Source of the DNA: Thuidium tamariscinum
Lineage: Eukaryota > Streptophyta > Bryopsida > Hypnales > Thuidiaceae
Assembly: GCA_947034885.2 (NCBI GenBank)
Contig: OX344749.2
Coordinates: forward strand, 54,155,682-54,219,681
Length of the DNA stretch: 64,000 nt
Reading direction: 5' to 3'
Part shown: piece by piece, positions 1-11,458 of the stretch
Layout: each line of letters begins with the position of its first letter
How positions within the stretch are numbered: position 1 is the first letter of the stretch
The notes under the pieces: model-generated
Told to the model about the DNA's origin: nothing
Databases searched by the model: none
What the model saw: the letters and a program-made list of their open reading frames with translations, nothing else
Made by a program: the position numbers and the translations under genes

Positions 1-542
1 GACCTCCCGACTCTCCCTAGCGACCTCCCGACTCTCCCCAGCTCCCCCCGGCTCCCGTATCCGGCTGGCCCCCCATACCCGGTTAGTCCCCGTCCCCGGC
101 TGGTCCCGTACCCGGTTGGCCTCCCAACGGTGTGGCTGGTCCGCTCTGGAGTATGCTAGTCTGGGTTTTTAAACCAAATTCAAGTTGGAATCTTGGCTTA
201 TTTGGACATGCAATTCAATTGGACATTCCTTATAACTTTAGTAAGAATTTTGGAAGTTTCAATTTGGTAATAATCTAACGATGGACCCAGTGAGATTTTT
301 GGAGAAGTTCCTTTCCCAGGCCAGTATGACTTTAAAGATAAGGTTCCTCCAAATGTTGTGGGTTCAAAGCTCCGCCGTATCTTAAAGATTGTCGTATTTT
401 GAGAATTCTATTTGCAAAAGGAGGTACACATGACAATGTTTAACCGGACTTTCACACTTTAAATTCCCAAATTTCTTAATATTCCCAAATTTTGTTGCCA
501 AAGGAGGTACACATGACAATGTTTAACCGAACTTTGGTACTC
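1..542. other. GC-rich short repeats and LTR-A leader, running off the window
   Basis: Positions 1-165 are C-rich with imperfect short direct repeats (cctcccgactctccc, ccggctggtccc and similar). From about 430 to 540 two copies of a motif ending in catgacaatgtttaaccg lie in tandem. The reverse complement of this block recurs just after the right-hand LTR-A at 9,390-9,530, so it is the leader of the minus-oriented LTR-A element whose body leaves the window to the left. No gene is seen. Confidence 0.55.
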
Positions 543-2365
543 CACTTAGGAATGTCCAGTATCTAGTGTCTCAACGAATCAGTGTTCAAAAGTTGTATGA
601 TCCAACGTACAATAGTGAAAACAAGTTGAAGGGGCCCCAAGCCTTCAAGGGTTTAATAATCAAACTAGAAATCAAAAACCTTGGCCAAGATCTTTGGTCC
701 AAGGGGTGCTCCGACCAAGTCGGTAGCACAAGAGTGAAGAAACAAAGTGTCGGTGCACGAAAGAAAAGGGGTACTGGCAACCTCGAGGGGGGCCCTTATA
801 TACCCGTGGCCGGGCCCCTCTCGGTAATTGCCAGTGAAAACACTTTGTTACTTCCTACCCTAAACTACCCTAATGTAATTCCAAAATATTAGTTGTTTAA
901 TGGTGGAAATTTCTAAAAACATCCCCATTTGGCAAAAGAAATCTTGGCCAAATCAAATCCAAGATCTTAACCCAAATTATTTTGGAATTAACCCTAATTT
1001 ACGTGGATATTTTGCAAATTAACCAAAAGTTATTTCGAAAATTGTCTTTCTTTAGCCCAAAGATGGCTTTTTACGCAAGAAAGAGATCTTGACCAAATCC
1101 AATCTTTGATTTTCCAAGAGATATTTCCAAAATCACTTCTAATTAACCGCAATTAACGATTAAAAAGTCAAACTAAGAGCTGACCCTCTCTATCTTTTAG
1201 GGAACAACTCGAAACAGAAAACCGTCTGCGCCATTGTCTTCAGGAGACCCCAATTAGCCTAACAGACCCCTTACCCCTCACTCCTAGGCCATTTGCGCGC
1301 CCAAATTGGAATTACGGTAACTCCAATTAAAAGTCAAAAATCTAACTTCTAGGATTTATGCATTTTGATGAATCTGTCAAGCCGGGGTTGTTAGGAATGT
1401 CCGTGAGAGTAAGGAATGACTCCTTATTTGCGACAATCGGACATCATTCGCTCCTGATACGCCGGTCAACCTGCCGCCAACTTGTAACTTCTAATGAAAT
1501 TCGATGTCGATGCCGGTTTTGGTAGTTGGGAATGTCGGAATGTCTTCAAACTTGACCGGGCGCTTATTTAGCACACAAAAACCTATCCTAATTTTTAGTG
1601 AGATTTTACCGCATCATATGTAATTTCTATGAATTTACGAACATTTCTATGTGCGGTTGACTTCCCATGGAGTCAACGTGGAATTTCGGAAAAATCCGAA
1701 ATAAATTGGGTAACATCTAGGGCACTCCTAGATTCTTGGTGTAAGTCCCACGCAACCTTGCACCTTTCTAATTTTAGTAATTTTGGAATTACATTGCTCA
1801 ATTGGACAATTTAATTCCCGATGCCCGGGAATCTTGGACAATTGTTTGATTCTTGTTCGCTCCTGGCATGCTCCTACCCTTGGAACACCTCTCTATAGTC
1901 TTCAATCTCCAATCCTCCATCTTTTGCCTTGTGAAATTCGAACTCTCCAAATCCATTGTAGTGGTTTTACCTTTAAGTCCAATTTATTCCAAAATTGAAC
2001 TTAATCTCTGGTAACTTTCTAGGCTCGTAGTAGACTCTCCTAGCTTAGTCAGTATGTCGTGTGCATCTTTAAAAGGTTGACTTTGCACAGACAATTACTA
2101 GGACTGACTAACTCTCTATTCCTTATTTCTCTCGGAATTATTAATTCTTCACATATACTTGCTTTGGAGACTTAGAATGATTCAAATTTCTAGGATTAGG
2201 AATTTTCCACCATCTAAGTTGGTTTTCCACCATTTTGGCATAGACTGATACCAAAACTCCCTTAACACTCTTTTTATGTCTTTTTCTTGAATATTTTGAC
2301 TAATTTTCGCCATTTAATCGCGAAAAATGGACCCAGAGTCCAGAGTGCCATCTCGAGGGCTCACA
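543..2365 (-). mobile_element. LTR of family A (minus orientation)
   Basis: About 1.82 kb. Read on the minus strand it starts TGTGAGCCC at 2365 and carries a TATA box (the same one lies near 9,150 in the other copy). It ends just before a primer-binding-like motif, GGTACCAAAGTTCGG, near 540. Its reverse complement matches 7,582-9,387 over nearly its whole length, at roughly 95 percent identity in the stretches compared by eye, so both copies are young. Purine-rich DNA precedes the TG end, consistent with a polypurine tract and a 3' LTR whose body is the family G sequence to the right. Confidence 0.75.
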
Positions 2366-4413
2366 CCCTGCGGTTCCGGAACCTCCTCCTCGTCACTCTT
2401 GGACTCACACCGGATCACCATTCCGGTGAATTAAAGGCTCCACGTTCAAACTCACGATTCAAAATCCTAACTCTCGGAAGTTGGTCACTCAGTTCGGATT
2501 TCAAGTGCCTAAGAATCCGGATTCCTCCTCACCCGTCCCTCTTGCCTCTCAACACTTCAACGAACACACCAAGAAAAGACTTAAACACAAGTCAGAGTTA
2601 GAATGTCCATCCGCCGGCTCAAATTAAAGAAAGGAATGAAATACAATGGAATATGCACTAGGAGGGAATGACAGGCCAACTAACTTGCCTGTCCCTTAAA
2701 AGCCCAAATCAAAACAAAAGTCAAAGCCTAAAAACAGAAACGGAATGCCAACAAGGCAAAAGAAAATCCGAAACAACCAATCAGAGTCCAACCGGATTAT
2801 CCGGAAAGGTCCGGCCAGTTGTCCCTAAAATTCCGGAACGGGGCCCACATTCGGGAAATCCGTCCAGGAAACTTCCGTCCCAAAACCTCAAAATCCTACC
2901 TAACTACTCAACCCTATCCTACTTATGCGCCCGCTTCGATGTCGTACCTACGGGCGGAACTGAATTCCTCCACGTTGCTACCTTGGGAGGGGGAGCCTTC
3001 TTGGTGGCGGATCGGGTCTGCCTCTTCTGAATCGGAACCAGTGGCGTTCCGCTGTCTTCCGTCGAGGTCTCCTCCGAATCCGCCTCGGAGCTTTCCGAAT
3101 GCTCCACTTCCTGAAATCCGCCCTGCTCCCTAACTTCATCACGGATGGTGAGGGGCGGACTGTCTTCCCTGTCCGAGTCATCCAAGATGACTATCTTGTT
3201 GCGCGGATCCTTGCCCGGAAGTCCGGAACCCTGTTTGGCTCGTTCATGTGGGCGAACTTCTCCGGATTCTCCCTAGCTGGATTCGCTAGGGCCTTCATCC
3301 GGATCTCCAGGTCGATCCGTGGTGATGCCCTCTTCTCTTGTAGTTCCGTAGGTGTGTTGGACAGTCCGACCGCATTCGGATCCGATCCGAGCTCGTCGAG
3401 GTTCTTCACGACCGGCGAGTTTCCGAGTAGCTTCCGATCCGTTGACATCCGTCCTTGTGCTCCAGGGTTGAAGTCCGTATAAACCTGCTGGTTGAGCAAG
3501 CTCGACAGGCCTTCCCCCAACTCCGGATTGAGAGACCCAATTAAGGCCCTCATCTCTTTCAATACCCCTTCCATCTTGGCCTGGTAATCCACCAAGATGG
3601 TGATGACTTTTGATCCGGTGACGTGCCCTTCCGTCATCAGCCGGGCGGAAAACAGTTTCGCCCTCATCACTGTTTCCGCCGGCTGGGCCACCAACTCTTG
3701 CAGGTTCTGAACCAAGGAGGTGGCCTCGACGATCTTCCCGTTGGTGACACTGAGATCACTCTCCAGATAAGTCACCGTATTACGGAGCCATTCCGCTCCT
3801 CTTCCGCCTTCCGCCGTCCCTCCTCAACTACCCGGGCCAAATCTTCCGCCTGCCGGGTCCGATCCGTCTGGTTCCGGGCTTCGTCCTCCCACTTCCGGAT
3901 CTCCTCGTCCTCCTTCCGCAACACTTCTTGAGTCGGAAGACGGTTGAGGATTTCCGGAATATCCTCGATCGTCACCGCGCCTAGCTTGGTGGCGACCTGC
4001 TCGAGTATGGCCTCGTAGTGGTTGCTGTCCGCGTGTGCCATCATGGCGTGACGGATGATGGTGTCGAAGTGGTTCCGCTTCTTCTTCCCCAGGGTCGATC
4101 CGGGTGGATCCGGGTCTGGATGTCCCCTCTTATCCGACGTCGTGGATTTCTTCCGTTCTGGCTGGCTGGCCGGCTTCTGCTCTTCCGGGTCCTCGTCCAT
4201 TCGCTCGTCCTCTGGATCCTCCGGCTCCTTCTCCAACTCATCTGTCAAGCCGTACTTGAGGATCTGAACTCCCGTCTCATAGCGGAGGAGTTTCGAGCCA
4301 TTCAGTACATCATTGTGATGGTACAAGTGGAACAGATAGGCGCTGATGGTGCTGGTTTTCTCCCGTCCCACGTGATCGGCTAGCCGATTAACTATCCACT
4401 GGAGGACTAGGCT

Positions 4414-4911
4414 CTAGTTGACTATCCGCTTCTCAAAACACCCGAAGATGGTGTTTGCTACCGTCACCGTGACACGGGTAGGCTTTTCCGGGTAGAGGAT
4501 GGGAATCAGGAATTCCAACATCCGTCTGTGCCGGTTGTTCGTGCAATCCGGAACTGAATATCCGTCCTTATGGTGTGGCGGATTCTGGAACTTGTTAACA
4601 CCAAACTTGTCCATCCGGGAAGTCAGACCTAATCCAATTTTATCAAAACCGTATACATCCACCCAGGTATCCGGCGACCAGGCACTCGGTCTACCCCTCA
4701 CTGTGAGTTGGTACTGATTCGGAACTCCCGAGAGGATTTCCTGCACCATCTCATCACTCTTCACACTCCACGGGCGCTTGATCAACCCGTGACACCCTAG
4801 GAAGACTAAATCATCCTCTAACTCCTTCCGATGCTGCGGATCGGAAGGGATGAGTGGCGAAATTGCCTTGGCAGTCACTACCGCCCGTTTCGGATTGGAG
4901 GAACTCGCCAT
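4414..4911 (-). pseudogene. Gag-like N-terminal piece of family G copy 1
   Basis: The open stretch extends a little upstream of 4,911, but the ATG at 4,911 (MASSSNPKR) is preferred. The copy at 41,201 starts at the same point (MASSSHPQK) and the two share IPSD-QHRKELEDDLVFLGC. The piece continues with an aromatic-rich middle (WSPDTWVDVYGFDK) and the conserved PEKPTRVTVTVANTIFG block. Role: presumed structural or nucleic-acid-binding protein of the element. Function is inferred only from position and family resemblance. Confidence 0.5.
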
Positions 4912-5085
4912 CTCTCCGCCCGAGTCGGAACTTGTCGGTGCGATCGGCACCAACCCTGAACTAAACCCGGAACCGATCTCTACTGCTCACCACTCTTTCT
5001 CTCTCTATACGCGCTCCAGAACCTGCACACAAGCCGTACCTCGATTTGCCAAATCGAAAAGGAAAAATGAAGTGGAGTGGTGGGG

Positions 5086-5093
5086 TTTATATA
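5086..5093 (-). promoter_or_regulatory. TATA box of family G copy 1
   Basis: TATATAAA on the minus strand, about 175 bases upstream of the gag-like ATG at 4,911. The other two 5' copies also have a TATA element upstream of their gag start (17,516-17,523 minus; 41,022-41,030 plus), so it is conserved by position. Confidence 0.5.
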
Positions 5094-5390
5094 CCAGTCG
5101 GTATCCTGCGTTCCCAGTTCCACTCGGAACGGCGCGACGTTCCCCGGCCGTTACACTAGTTTCCGTAGGTCGGCGGCGTAGACCCGTAGGTGCCGACCAT
5201 CCGGAACTGGCTCGGATCCGTCCCTAAGTAGACCGGATCCGTCTTTGACAATATCAGATCCGTCCTTAGCAAGTTCTGTCTTCCGGAAAGTTCTGTTCCG
5301 GATATTGAGGAATCGGATCCGGAAACTTACACCCATAGTCCGGAAATTCTCCTTGGTCAATTCGGTTCAGACGGATCCCAAGGGAAAAAG

Positions 5391-6034
5391 ACTTTAATTG
5401 TCTTCTTCTTTCCATATCTAACCCTAAAATTTTGAAAAATTGAGCTACTCTATATACTATCTTCCTATTTTCACTTACATGATATTTCCGGACTGCGACA
5501 GTGAGTTCTAATCCCATGTTATTAATTTTTTTATTTTGAAACACATGGACAATTTCTATTGATCTAATCCCATCTTACAAATATTAGTGCATTTAGATTT
5601 GTCAATTACATTGAAGTGCTCATAACACTTCCGTACTTGCATTTTATTATACTTGTATTAAAAGACATTGTATAATTCACTTTTTTTTAGTATTGAATGT
5701 GTTTTGAAATATCGATCAAAATTTCATAAAGTTTGATCCAAGTGCCTTTTAAACTTTATTTTTTCAATTTCTATTCTGTTCACTAGAGGTATACATTTTT
5801 AGATTGTTTATTAACCTTGTTGTGGTGCAATATGTACCAGTTTCTTAATTCACAAATTGACATATCCCTATGAAACTATGGATGAAAAGATTGTCAAACT
5901 GGATTGGATGTGGGTTTCAATGTGTAAGTGATTAGAATTGTTTTAATTCTTTCTTCACATGTCAATCATAATGAATTATTAAATTTAGTATATGGGCCAT
6001 AACAAAAATTATGAATGTTAAATGACGTGTTTTG
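5391..6034. mobile_element. AT-rich DNA-transposon fragment
   Basis: No ORF of note. Scattered blocks, for example around 5,760-5,990 (tatgaaactatggatgaaaa and acatgtcaatcataatgaat), match 14,080-14,340, the segment just 3' of the decayed ORF in the larger transposon copy. This is therefore an internal part of the same DNA-transposon family. Confidence 0.4.
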
Positions 6035-6680
6035 ATAGGTTGGTAGGAATGATCATGCCATCATAAAAAATTTGATTATATTCCTAGAGTACTAATTGGA
6101 CTCCCAAAGACAAATTTCAACACTGAACGGAAATGTTTGTAGTACAATTAGTCTACCAACATCTCAATGTTTGTAGTCCAATTGATCTACAAACATCTCC
6201 ATAGTTACGGTATTCACACTCGGTTCAACTAACACCCATGGAACATGACCACAATCATGAGAGGCAAATGCCATTGGGGTTTGAACCTTGTACCTCAGGC
6301 CCCCATGGAAGTTGAAGAAGCCAAGTGATTGAATGACAACTTCCTTTCATGCCTTAACATGAATGCCCACTTGATGTCTTGAACTTTGCCTTGTAAAATG
6401 TAGTTGATTTGTGAGTTCAGCTGCGTTGACGCCATGTGGCGGATAAGTGACAGTCCGCCTTATCTTCTCTGTATGATTGTCCAATCGTCCCCCCTGTTCG
6501 CTCCTTCTCGCCCGTCCCCCCGTTCGCCCATCCGTTGCATCTAGATCGTCGACTCTCTTGTCCGCTCCATCTCGGTTGTTAAGAGGACCCTTGCTTCGCT
6601 ACAATTCGACTGTCTATCCATCTCACCCATCTCAGCCGTCACGTCTCAGTTGTCCAGATCCCGTCCAAAAGTCCATCCGA
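6035..6680 (+). repeat. DNA-transposon terminal segment, copy 1
   Basis: Direct repeat of 6,952-7,575 (for example aacatgaccacaatcatgag, shared exactly) and a more distant relative of 14,390-14,960. It ends in a GC-rich zone full of gtcc/cggac words, including the self-complementary ggcggataagtgacagtccgcc near 6,430. Such clusters of short inverted words are typical of transposon subterminal regions. No protein is encoded with confidence. Confidence 0.5.
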
Positions 6681-6881
6681 ACACGTATATGAATGTTTTG
6701 TCTGCCGAAGCGACCAGTTTCAAATTTCTCTTACATAGCATTGGATTCTTCAAATAAACTATGGGCTGTCATTTTCTCAATGACAAGCAAAAACTATTGC
6801 AAGTATCCAATGTACCATGAATGCAAAAAATGCAAAGAAAAGTTAATCCTTCACACAATGGCAGTTGCATTGTAATCCCTG

Positions 6882-6921
6882 AACCCTATACCCTCTAAAC
6901 CCTAAACCCTAAATCCTAATT
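6882..6921 (+). repeat. Interstitial telomere-like tract
   Basis: Degenerate (CCCTAAA)n, the plant telomere unit: about four to five units, with ctaaaccctaaaccctaaat the best preserved. It lies between the two transposon terminal repeats. Such short tracts also occur in plant promoters and at repaired breaks. Confidence 0.6.
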
Positions 6922-6951
6922 CTTAAAATTATAGATTCAAATGAATTGTTT

Positions 6952-7575
6952 TTGACAAGTTGGCACTTGGCAGGAATGATCATCTCATTATCAAAAATTT
7001 GATTATATTCCTAAAATGTTTGTTGGAGTCCCAAAGACAAATGCAAACAACGTGTCGAAATGTTTGCACTCAATTCTTCTATCAAAATCTCCATGTTCGT
7101 GGTTCAATTGACCTACAAACATCTCCATACGAGATTCATACTCAGCTCAACTAACACCCACGCAACATGACCACAATCATGAGAGGCAAATGCCATTGGG
7201 GCTTAAACCCTATACCTCAGGACCCAATGGAAGTTGAAAAAGCCAAGTGATTGAATGACAACTTTCTTTCATACCTTAACATCAATGCCCACTTAATGTC
7301 TTGATTTTTGCTTTGTAAAATGTAGTTGGTTTCTGAGTTCAGCCGCGTTGATGCCGTATGGTGGACTTGTGGCACTCCGCTTTATCTCATCCGTTTGATC
7401 GTCCAATCATCCAATTATCCGCCTGTCCGTTGCATCTCGGCCATCCGCCCGCATGTGCGCCCATCCGCTCCATCGCGGACGTCCGACCGTGTGCCCGCCT
7501 CATCTAGGCTATGCACTACTTCGTCCACTCCATCTGAACTATTCAAATACCACCCGAACGTCCGTCCGCGGAGTG
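6952..7575 (+). repeat. DNA-transposon terminal segment, copy 2
   Basis: Second copy of 6,035-6,680 in the same orientation, about 920 bases downstream. It ends in the same kind of gtcc-rich zone (7,390-7,575), directly against the start of the right LTR-A at 7,582. The LTR element therefore either inserted into this transposon end or marks a rearrangement point. Confidence 0.5.
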
Positions 7576-7581
7576 CCCTGT

Positions 7582-9387
7582 TGTGAGCCCTTGGGATGGC
7601 ACTCAGGACTCTGGGTCCATTTTTCGCGATTAAATAGCCAAAATTAGCCAAAATATTCAAGAAAAAGACATAAAAAGAGTGTTGAGGGAGTTTTGGTGTC
7701 AGTCTATGCCAAAATGGTGGAAAACCAACTTAGATGGTGGAAAATTCCTAATCCTAGAAATTTGAATCATTCTAAGTCTCCAAAGCAAGTTTATATGAAG
7801 ATTTAGTAATTCCGAGAGAAAGAAGGAATCGAGAGTTAGTCAGTCCTAGTAATTGTCTGTGCAAAGTCAACCTTTTAAGGATGCACACGACATACTGACT
7901 AAGCTAAAAGAGTCTACTACGAGCCTAGAAGAGTTACCAGGGCTTAAATGCAATCTTGAAACAAATTAGATTTAAAAGTAAAACCACTACAATGGATTTG
8001 GAGAATTCGAACTTCACGAGATAAAAGATGGAGGATTGGAGATTGAAGACTATAGAGAGGTGTTCCAAGGGTAGGAGCATGCCAGGAGCGAACAAGAATC
8101 AAACAATTGTCCAAGATTCCCGGACATCGGGAATTGAATTGTTCAATTGGGCAAAGTAATTCCAAAATTACTAAAATTAGAAAGGTGCAAGGTTGTGTGG
8201 GACTTACACCAAGAATCTAGGAGTGCCCTAAATGTTATCCAAATTATTTCGGATTTTCCCGAAATTCTACGTTGACTTCATGGGAAGTCAACCGCACATA
8301 GAAATGTTCGTAAATTCATAGAAATTACGTATGATGCGGTAAAATCTCACTAAAAATTAGGATAGGTTTTTGTGTGCTAAATAAGCGCCCGGTCAAGTTT
8401 GAAGACATTCCGACATTCCCAACTACCAAAACCGGCATCGACATCGAATTTCATTAGAAGTTACAAGTTGGCGGCGGGTTGACCGGCGTATTCGGAGCAA
8501 ATGATGTCCGATTGTCGCAAATAAGGAGTCATTCCTTACTCTCACGGACATTCCTAACAACCCCGGCTTGACAGATTCATCAAAATGCATAAATCCTAGA
8601 AGTTAGATTTTTGACTTTTAATTGGAGTTACCGTAATTCCAATTTGGGCGCACAAACGGCCTAGGAGTGAGGGGTAAGGGGTCTGTTAGGCTAATTGGGG
8701 TCTCCTGAAGACAATGGCGCAGATGGTTTTCTGTTTCGAATTGTTCCCTAAAAGATAGAGAGGGTCAGCTCTTAGTTTGACTTTTTAATCGTTAATTGCG
8801 GTTAATTAGAAGTGATTTTGGAAATATCTCTTGAAAAATCAAAGATTGGATTTGGTCAAGATCTCTTTCTTGCGTAAAAAGCCATCTTTGGGCTAAAGAA
8901 AGACAATTTTCAAAATGACTTTTGGTTAATTTGCAAAATATCCACGTAAATTAGGGTTAATTCCAAAATATTTTGGGTTAAGATCTTGGATTTGATTTGG
9001 CCAAGACTTCGTCAGCCAAATGGGGATGTTTCTAGAAATTTTCACCATTAAACAAATATTAATTTGGAATTATATTAGGGTAGTTTAGGATAGGAAGTAA
9101 CAAAGTGTTTTCACTGGCAATTACTGAGAGGGGCCCGGCCACGGGTATATAAGGGCCCCCCTCGAGGTTGCCAGTACCCTTTTCTCTCGCATACCGACAG
9201 TTTGTTATTCTACTTGTGCTACCGACGTGGTTGGAGCACTACTTAGACCAAAATTCTTGGCCAAGTCTTGTTGTGTTTATTTGGGACTTTGAAGGCCTGG
9301 GCCCCTTCAAAAGATTCACATTTCTCCTCTGCCATTAGGCCAACCTCAACTTCTCTTCTAAGTCTTCTTCTCGGAAATTTGAAGAAT
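7582..9387 (+). mobile_element. LTR of family A (plus orientation)
   Basis: About 1.81 kb, starting TGTGAGCCC. It is the reverse complement of 543-2,365 with only scattered differences. It contains gaccggcgtattcgg and a U3-like block around 8,620-8,710 that is recognisably shared with LTR-B (37,390-37,450). The end is set just before the primer-binding-like motif TTTGGTGCCAAAGTTCGG at 9,387-9,404. The body would lie to the right. Together with the left copy this gives outward-pointing LTRs. Confidence 0.75.
9146..9153 (+). promoter_or_regulatory. LTR-A TATA box
   Basis: TATATAAG inside cgggtatataagggcccc, about 240 bases before the LTR end, flanked by GC-rich blocks. It is conserved in the inverted copy near 793-805. 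This is the likely core promoter of the element. Confidence 0.6.
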
Positions 9388-9848
9388 TTGGTGCCAAAGT
9401 TCGGTTTAAACACTATCATGTGTACCTCCTTTGGTCCCAGATTTTAAAGTACTAAGTTGTGGACATTCTAAAATATTTTCCAGTGGAAGTTCGGTTAAAC
9501 ATTGTCATGTGTACCTCCTTCTGTGCCTAAATACTTGGAATACTAAAGTAGTTTCGTGTCAACCAAGGGTAACCCTACACGACAAACTGCACCTAATTGC
9601 ATTTTGATTCCAGGGTGCTATTCCTTACCTCTAAGGAAATTTGACAACCCACTAAACACATCCTTGACTACAAGTGTACTTGAATAGGAACAATTGGGAA
9701 AACTTAAACCTATAAAACCTACACCCAAATCCATCAAGTGTACTCTTTCTAAGTTGAACTTCACAATTGATAGTTTTTGGTTGACAAGGACCCTTGCAAG
9801 TCAAAATAGCACTTAGAGTCTTGATTACCACCTCGTCAGTTTAGATGA
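9388..9848 (+). mobile_element. LTR-A leader
   Basis: Non-coding leader after the LTR. It carries two tandem copies of a block that reads catgtgtacctcctt at 9,418 and 9,508, the same pair seen at 430-540 in the inverted copy. No ORF. Confidence 0.5.
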
Positions 9849-9935
9849 CTCCTTTAGTTTAGTATCCAAAATTTCCTTTAGTTTAGTATCTAAAATTTCC
9901 TTTAGTTTAGTATCCAAAATTTCCTTTAGTTTTCA
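9849..9935 (+). repeat. 24 bp tandem repeat
   Basis: About 3.5 units of cctttagtttagtatccaaa plus attt, with one base difference between units. It lies in the LTR-A leader. Confidence 0.8.
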
Positions 9936-9959
9936 AGATTCAGTTTAGTTAGTGTTCAA

Positions 9960-10736
9960 AATTTCAGAATTCAAATTCCAGGAGGCTAGACCGGCGGAGC
10001 CAAGCCAGAAGACAGGCAACGGCAGCCTCCCCCCCGAGACCCACTCAGGAGCCGCCATGTAGCCGGGTGACGGGGCGGGGTCCGGCCAACGAGGGAGCGC
10101 CACGTGGGCCGGGTGAGCGGAGGCCAGAGTCGGGGGAGCAGAGGCCAAGTCCAAGGACTGGTTCCAACTGAAGAAAAAAAAAAGAGACAAACCAAAAAAG
10201 AAACAAACAAACCAAAGCCAACACACACACATACAACAAAGCAAGTAAGTGCTCCTCACACCAAATTGGGTTGGAAAAGTAATATTAAAAAAATTAGGCT
10301 TTGATTAAAAATCAAAAGATGCGGAATTAAACCTCCTCTACCACTTTTGATTTTAAATTAAAAATCCAATCTTTGCAACTTTGATACTCCATCCTAGAAG
10401 CTCCATTCACTCAAAACTCCATAGCCAACTTCTTCACGAAACATTGCAAAAAACTAAGTGCAAGATTGAGAAAGAAGAAAAGAATTAAGGGAAGAAGGAT
10501 TACGGGAGAGATAACCATGTGAGGGAATTTAGCATTAAAAAATCATTTCTTAAAAGAATCTCACTATTGAATAAGGTGCTATATTCTTTGTGTTTGACCT
10601 TTGGCAATTAAAAACTAATTGTTTCAGAATCTCACTATTGAATTGGCTTTTATTCTTGGGGTATATTCTACATTCTTTGGTAGTTAGTTATTAATTAGAT
10701 TCTTAGACGGCTTGGATTTTGTTGGTTTTGTTTTAT
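9960..10736. other. GC-rich leader block and AT-rich DNA
   Basis: 9,980-10,140 is strongly GC-rich (ggccgggtgagcggaggcc and similar) inside AT-rich DNA. A comparable GC block follows each LTR-A and LTR-B at about the same distance (1-165, 38,320-38,410, 43,690-43,800), so it looks like a conserved leader feature. The short minus-strand ORFs here have the composition of the GC block and are not accepted as genes. Confidence 0.4.
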
Positions 10737-11065
10737 TAGGCCTAATAAGCCAAAAAGGAAACAAACAAATTGACAACCAATTTCTTTAGAATTAACGCAA
10801 ATTCAAAAATTAATTAGATTTGAAAAGATTTGATGATAGTTTTTGATTAAAATATTCTAATAAGCCAAAAAAGAAACAAACAAATTGACAACCAATTTCT
10901 TAGAATTAAAACAAATCCAAAATTTAATTAGATTTGAAAAGATTTGATGATAGTTTTTGATTAAAATATTCTAATAAGCCAAAAGGGAAACAAGCAAATT
11001 GACAACCAACTTCTTTAGGATTAAAATAATTTCAAAAATTAATCAGATTTGAAAAGATTTGAAGG
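10737..11065 (+). repeat. ~115 bp tandem repeat, about three units
   Basis: Units start near 10,741, 10,856 and 10,970 with ctaataagccaaaa and include caaattgacaaccaa and agatttgaaaagatttga. The third unit is incomplete. Non-coding. Confidence 0.8.
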
Positions 11066-11362
11066 AAATTTCCATCCAAATTAATTTAATTCAATTGGAA
11101 TTTGTTGGAATTTTATAATATCAATTGAGAACTAAAATAAAAGCTAAAAACAACAAACAGTTAACTATTAGATTTTTGTTGATTTCTTTAGAATAGAACA
11201 TTAACAAACTAGGTAGACTAATTTAATTGCAGTATTTTCTAATTACCGGGGATTTAGGAATTAAAAGAATTACGCAATTGAATTAACGCTACATAACCTT
11301 TAATTTCTTTTTAATCAGGACAGAATTAATTGACCAACAACGTGAGAATTATTATGAATTAG

Positions 11363-11458
11363 ATGGAGAGCTGGGATGATTTCGATGGTGAGGTTGTGGG
11401 AGAATATTTACACATGATGATGTTTGATGACGGGACTATGGAGATTTACGCAGAGGAG
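11363..11458 (+). CDS. Possible small exon, acidic peptide
   Basis: A clean 32-codon stretch opens with ATG (MESWDDFDGEVVGEYLHMMM) and ends EIYAEE directly before a splice-donor-like gtaaac. A pyrimidine-rich acceptor (tttttaatcag) lies about 45 bases upstream. It is very acidic and Met-rich. I do not recognise the protein and cannot find a following exon with confidence. It could be part of the LTR-A element or of the transposon that begins at ~11.75 kb. Confidence 0.25.

Larger units (their letters stand above)
2366..5390 (-). mobile_element. Family G gag-like LTR-element body, copy 1 (broken)
   Basis: A minus-strand body. Order along its own strand: promoter region (~5.0-5.39 kb), gag-like coding region (4,911 down to about 2,920), then a non-coding tail (2,790-2,366) that abuts the LTR-A start. 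The tail matches 46,385-46,777. Coding pieces lie at 4,414-4,911, 3,772-4,371, 3,191-3,775 and 2,919-3,185, so the region is broken in a few places. The first piece has a conserved block (PEKPTRVTVTVANTIFG) shared with copy 2 at 15.5-17.2 kb. The later pieces are Glu/Lys-rich and probably coiled-coil. The arrangement recalls the plant 'putative transposon protein' gag-like ORFs, but no protease, reverse transcriptase or integrase is seen. Confidence 0.6.

Noticed and set aside
9945-10304. ORFs of 64-104 codons on both strands in the GC-rich block
   Set aside because: Composition-driven, mutually overlapping and without any domain. The block is a leader feature shared by the LTR families.
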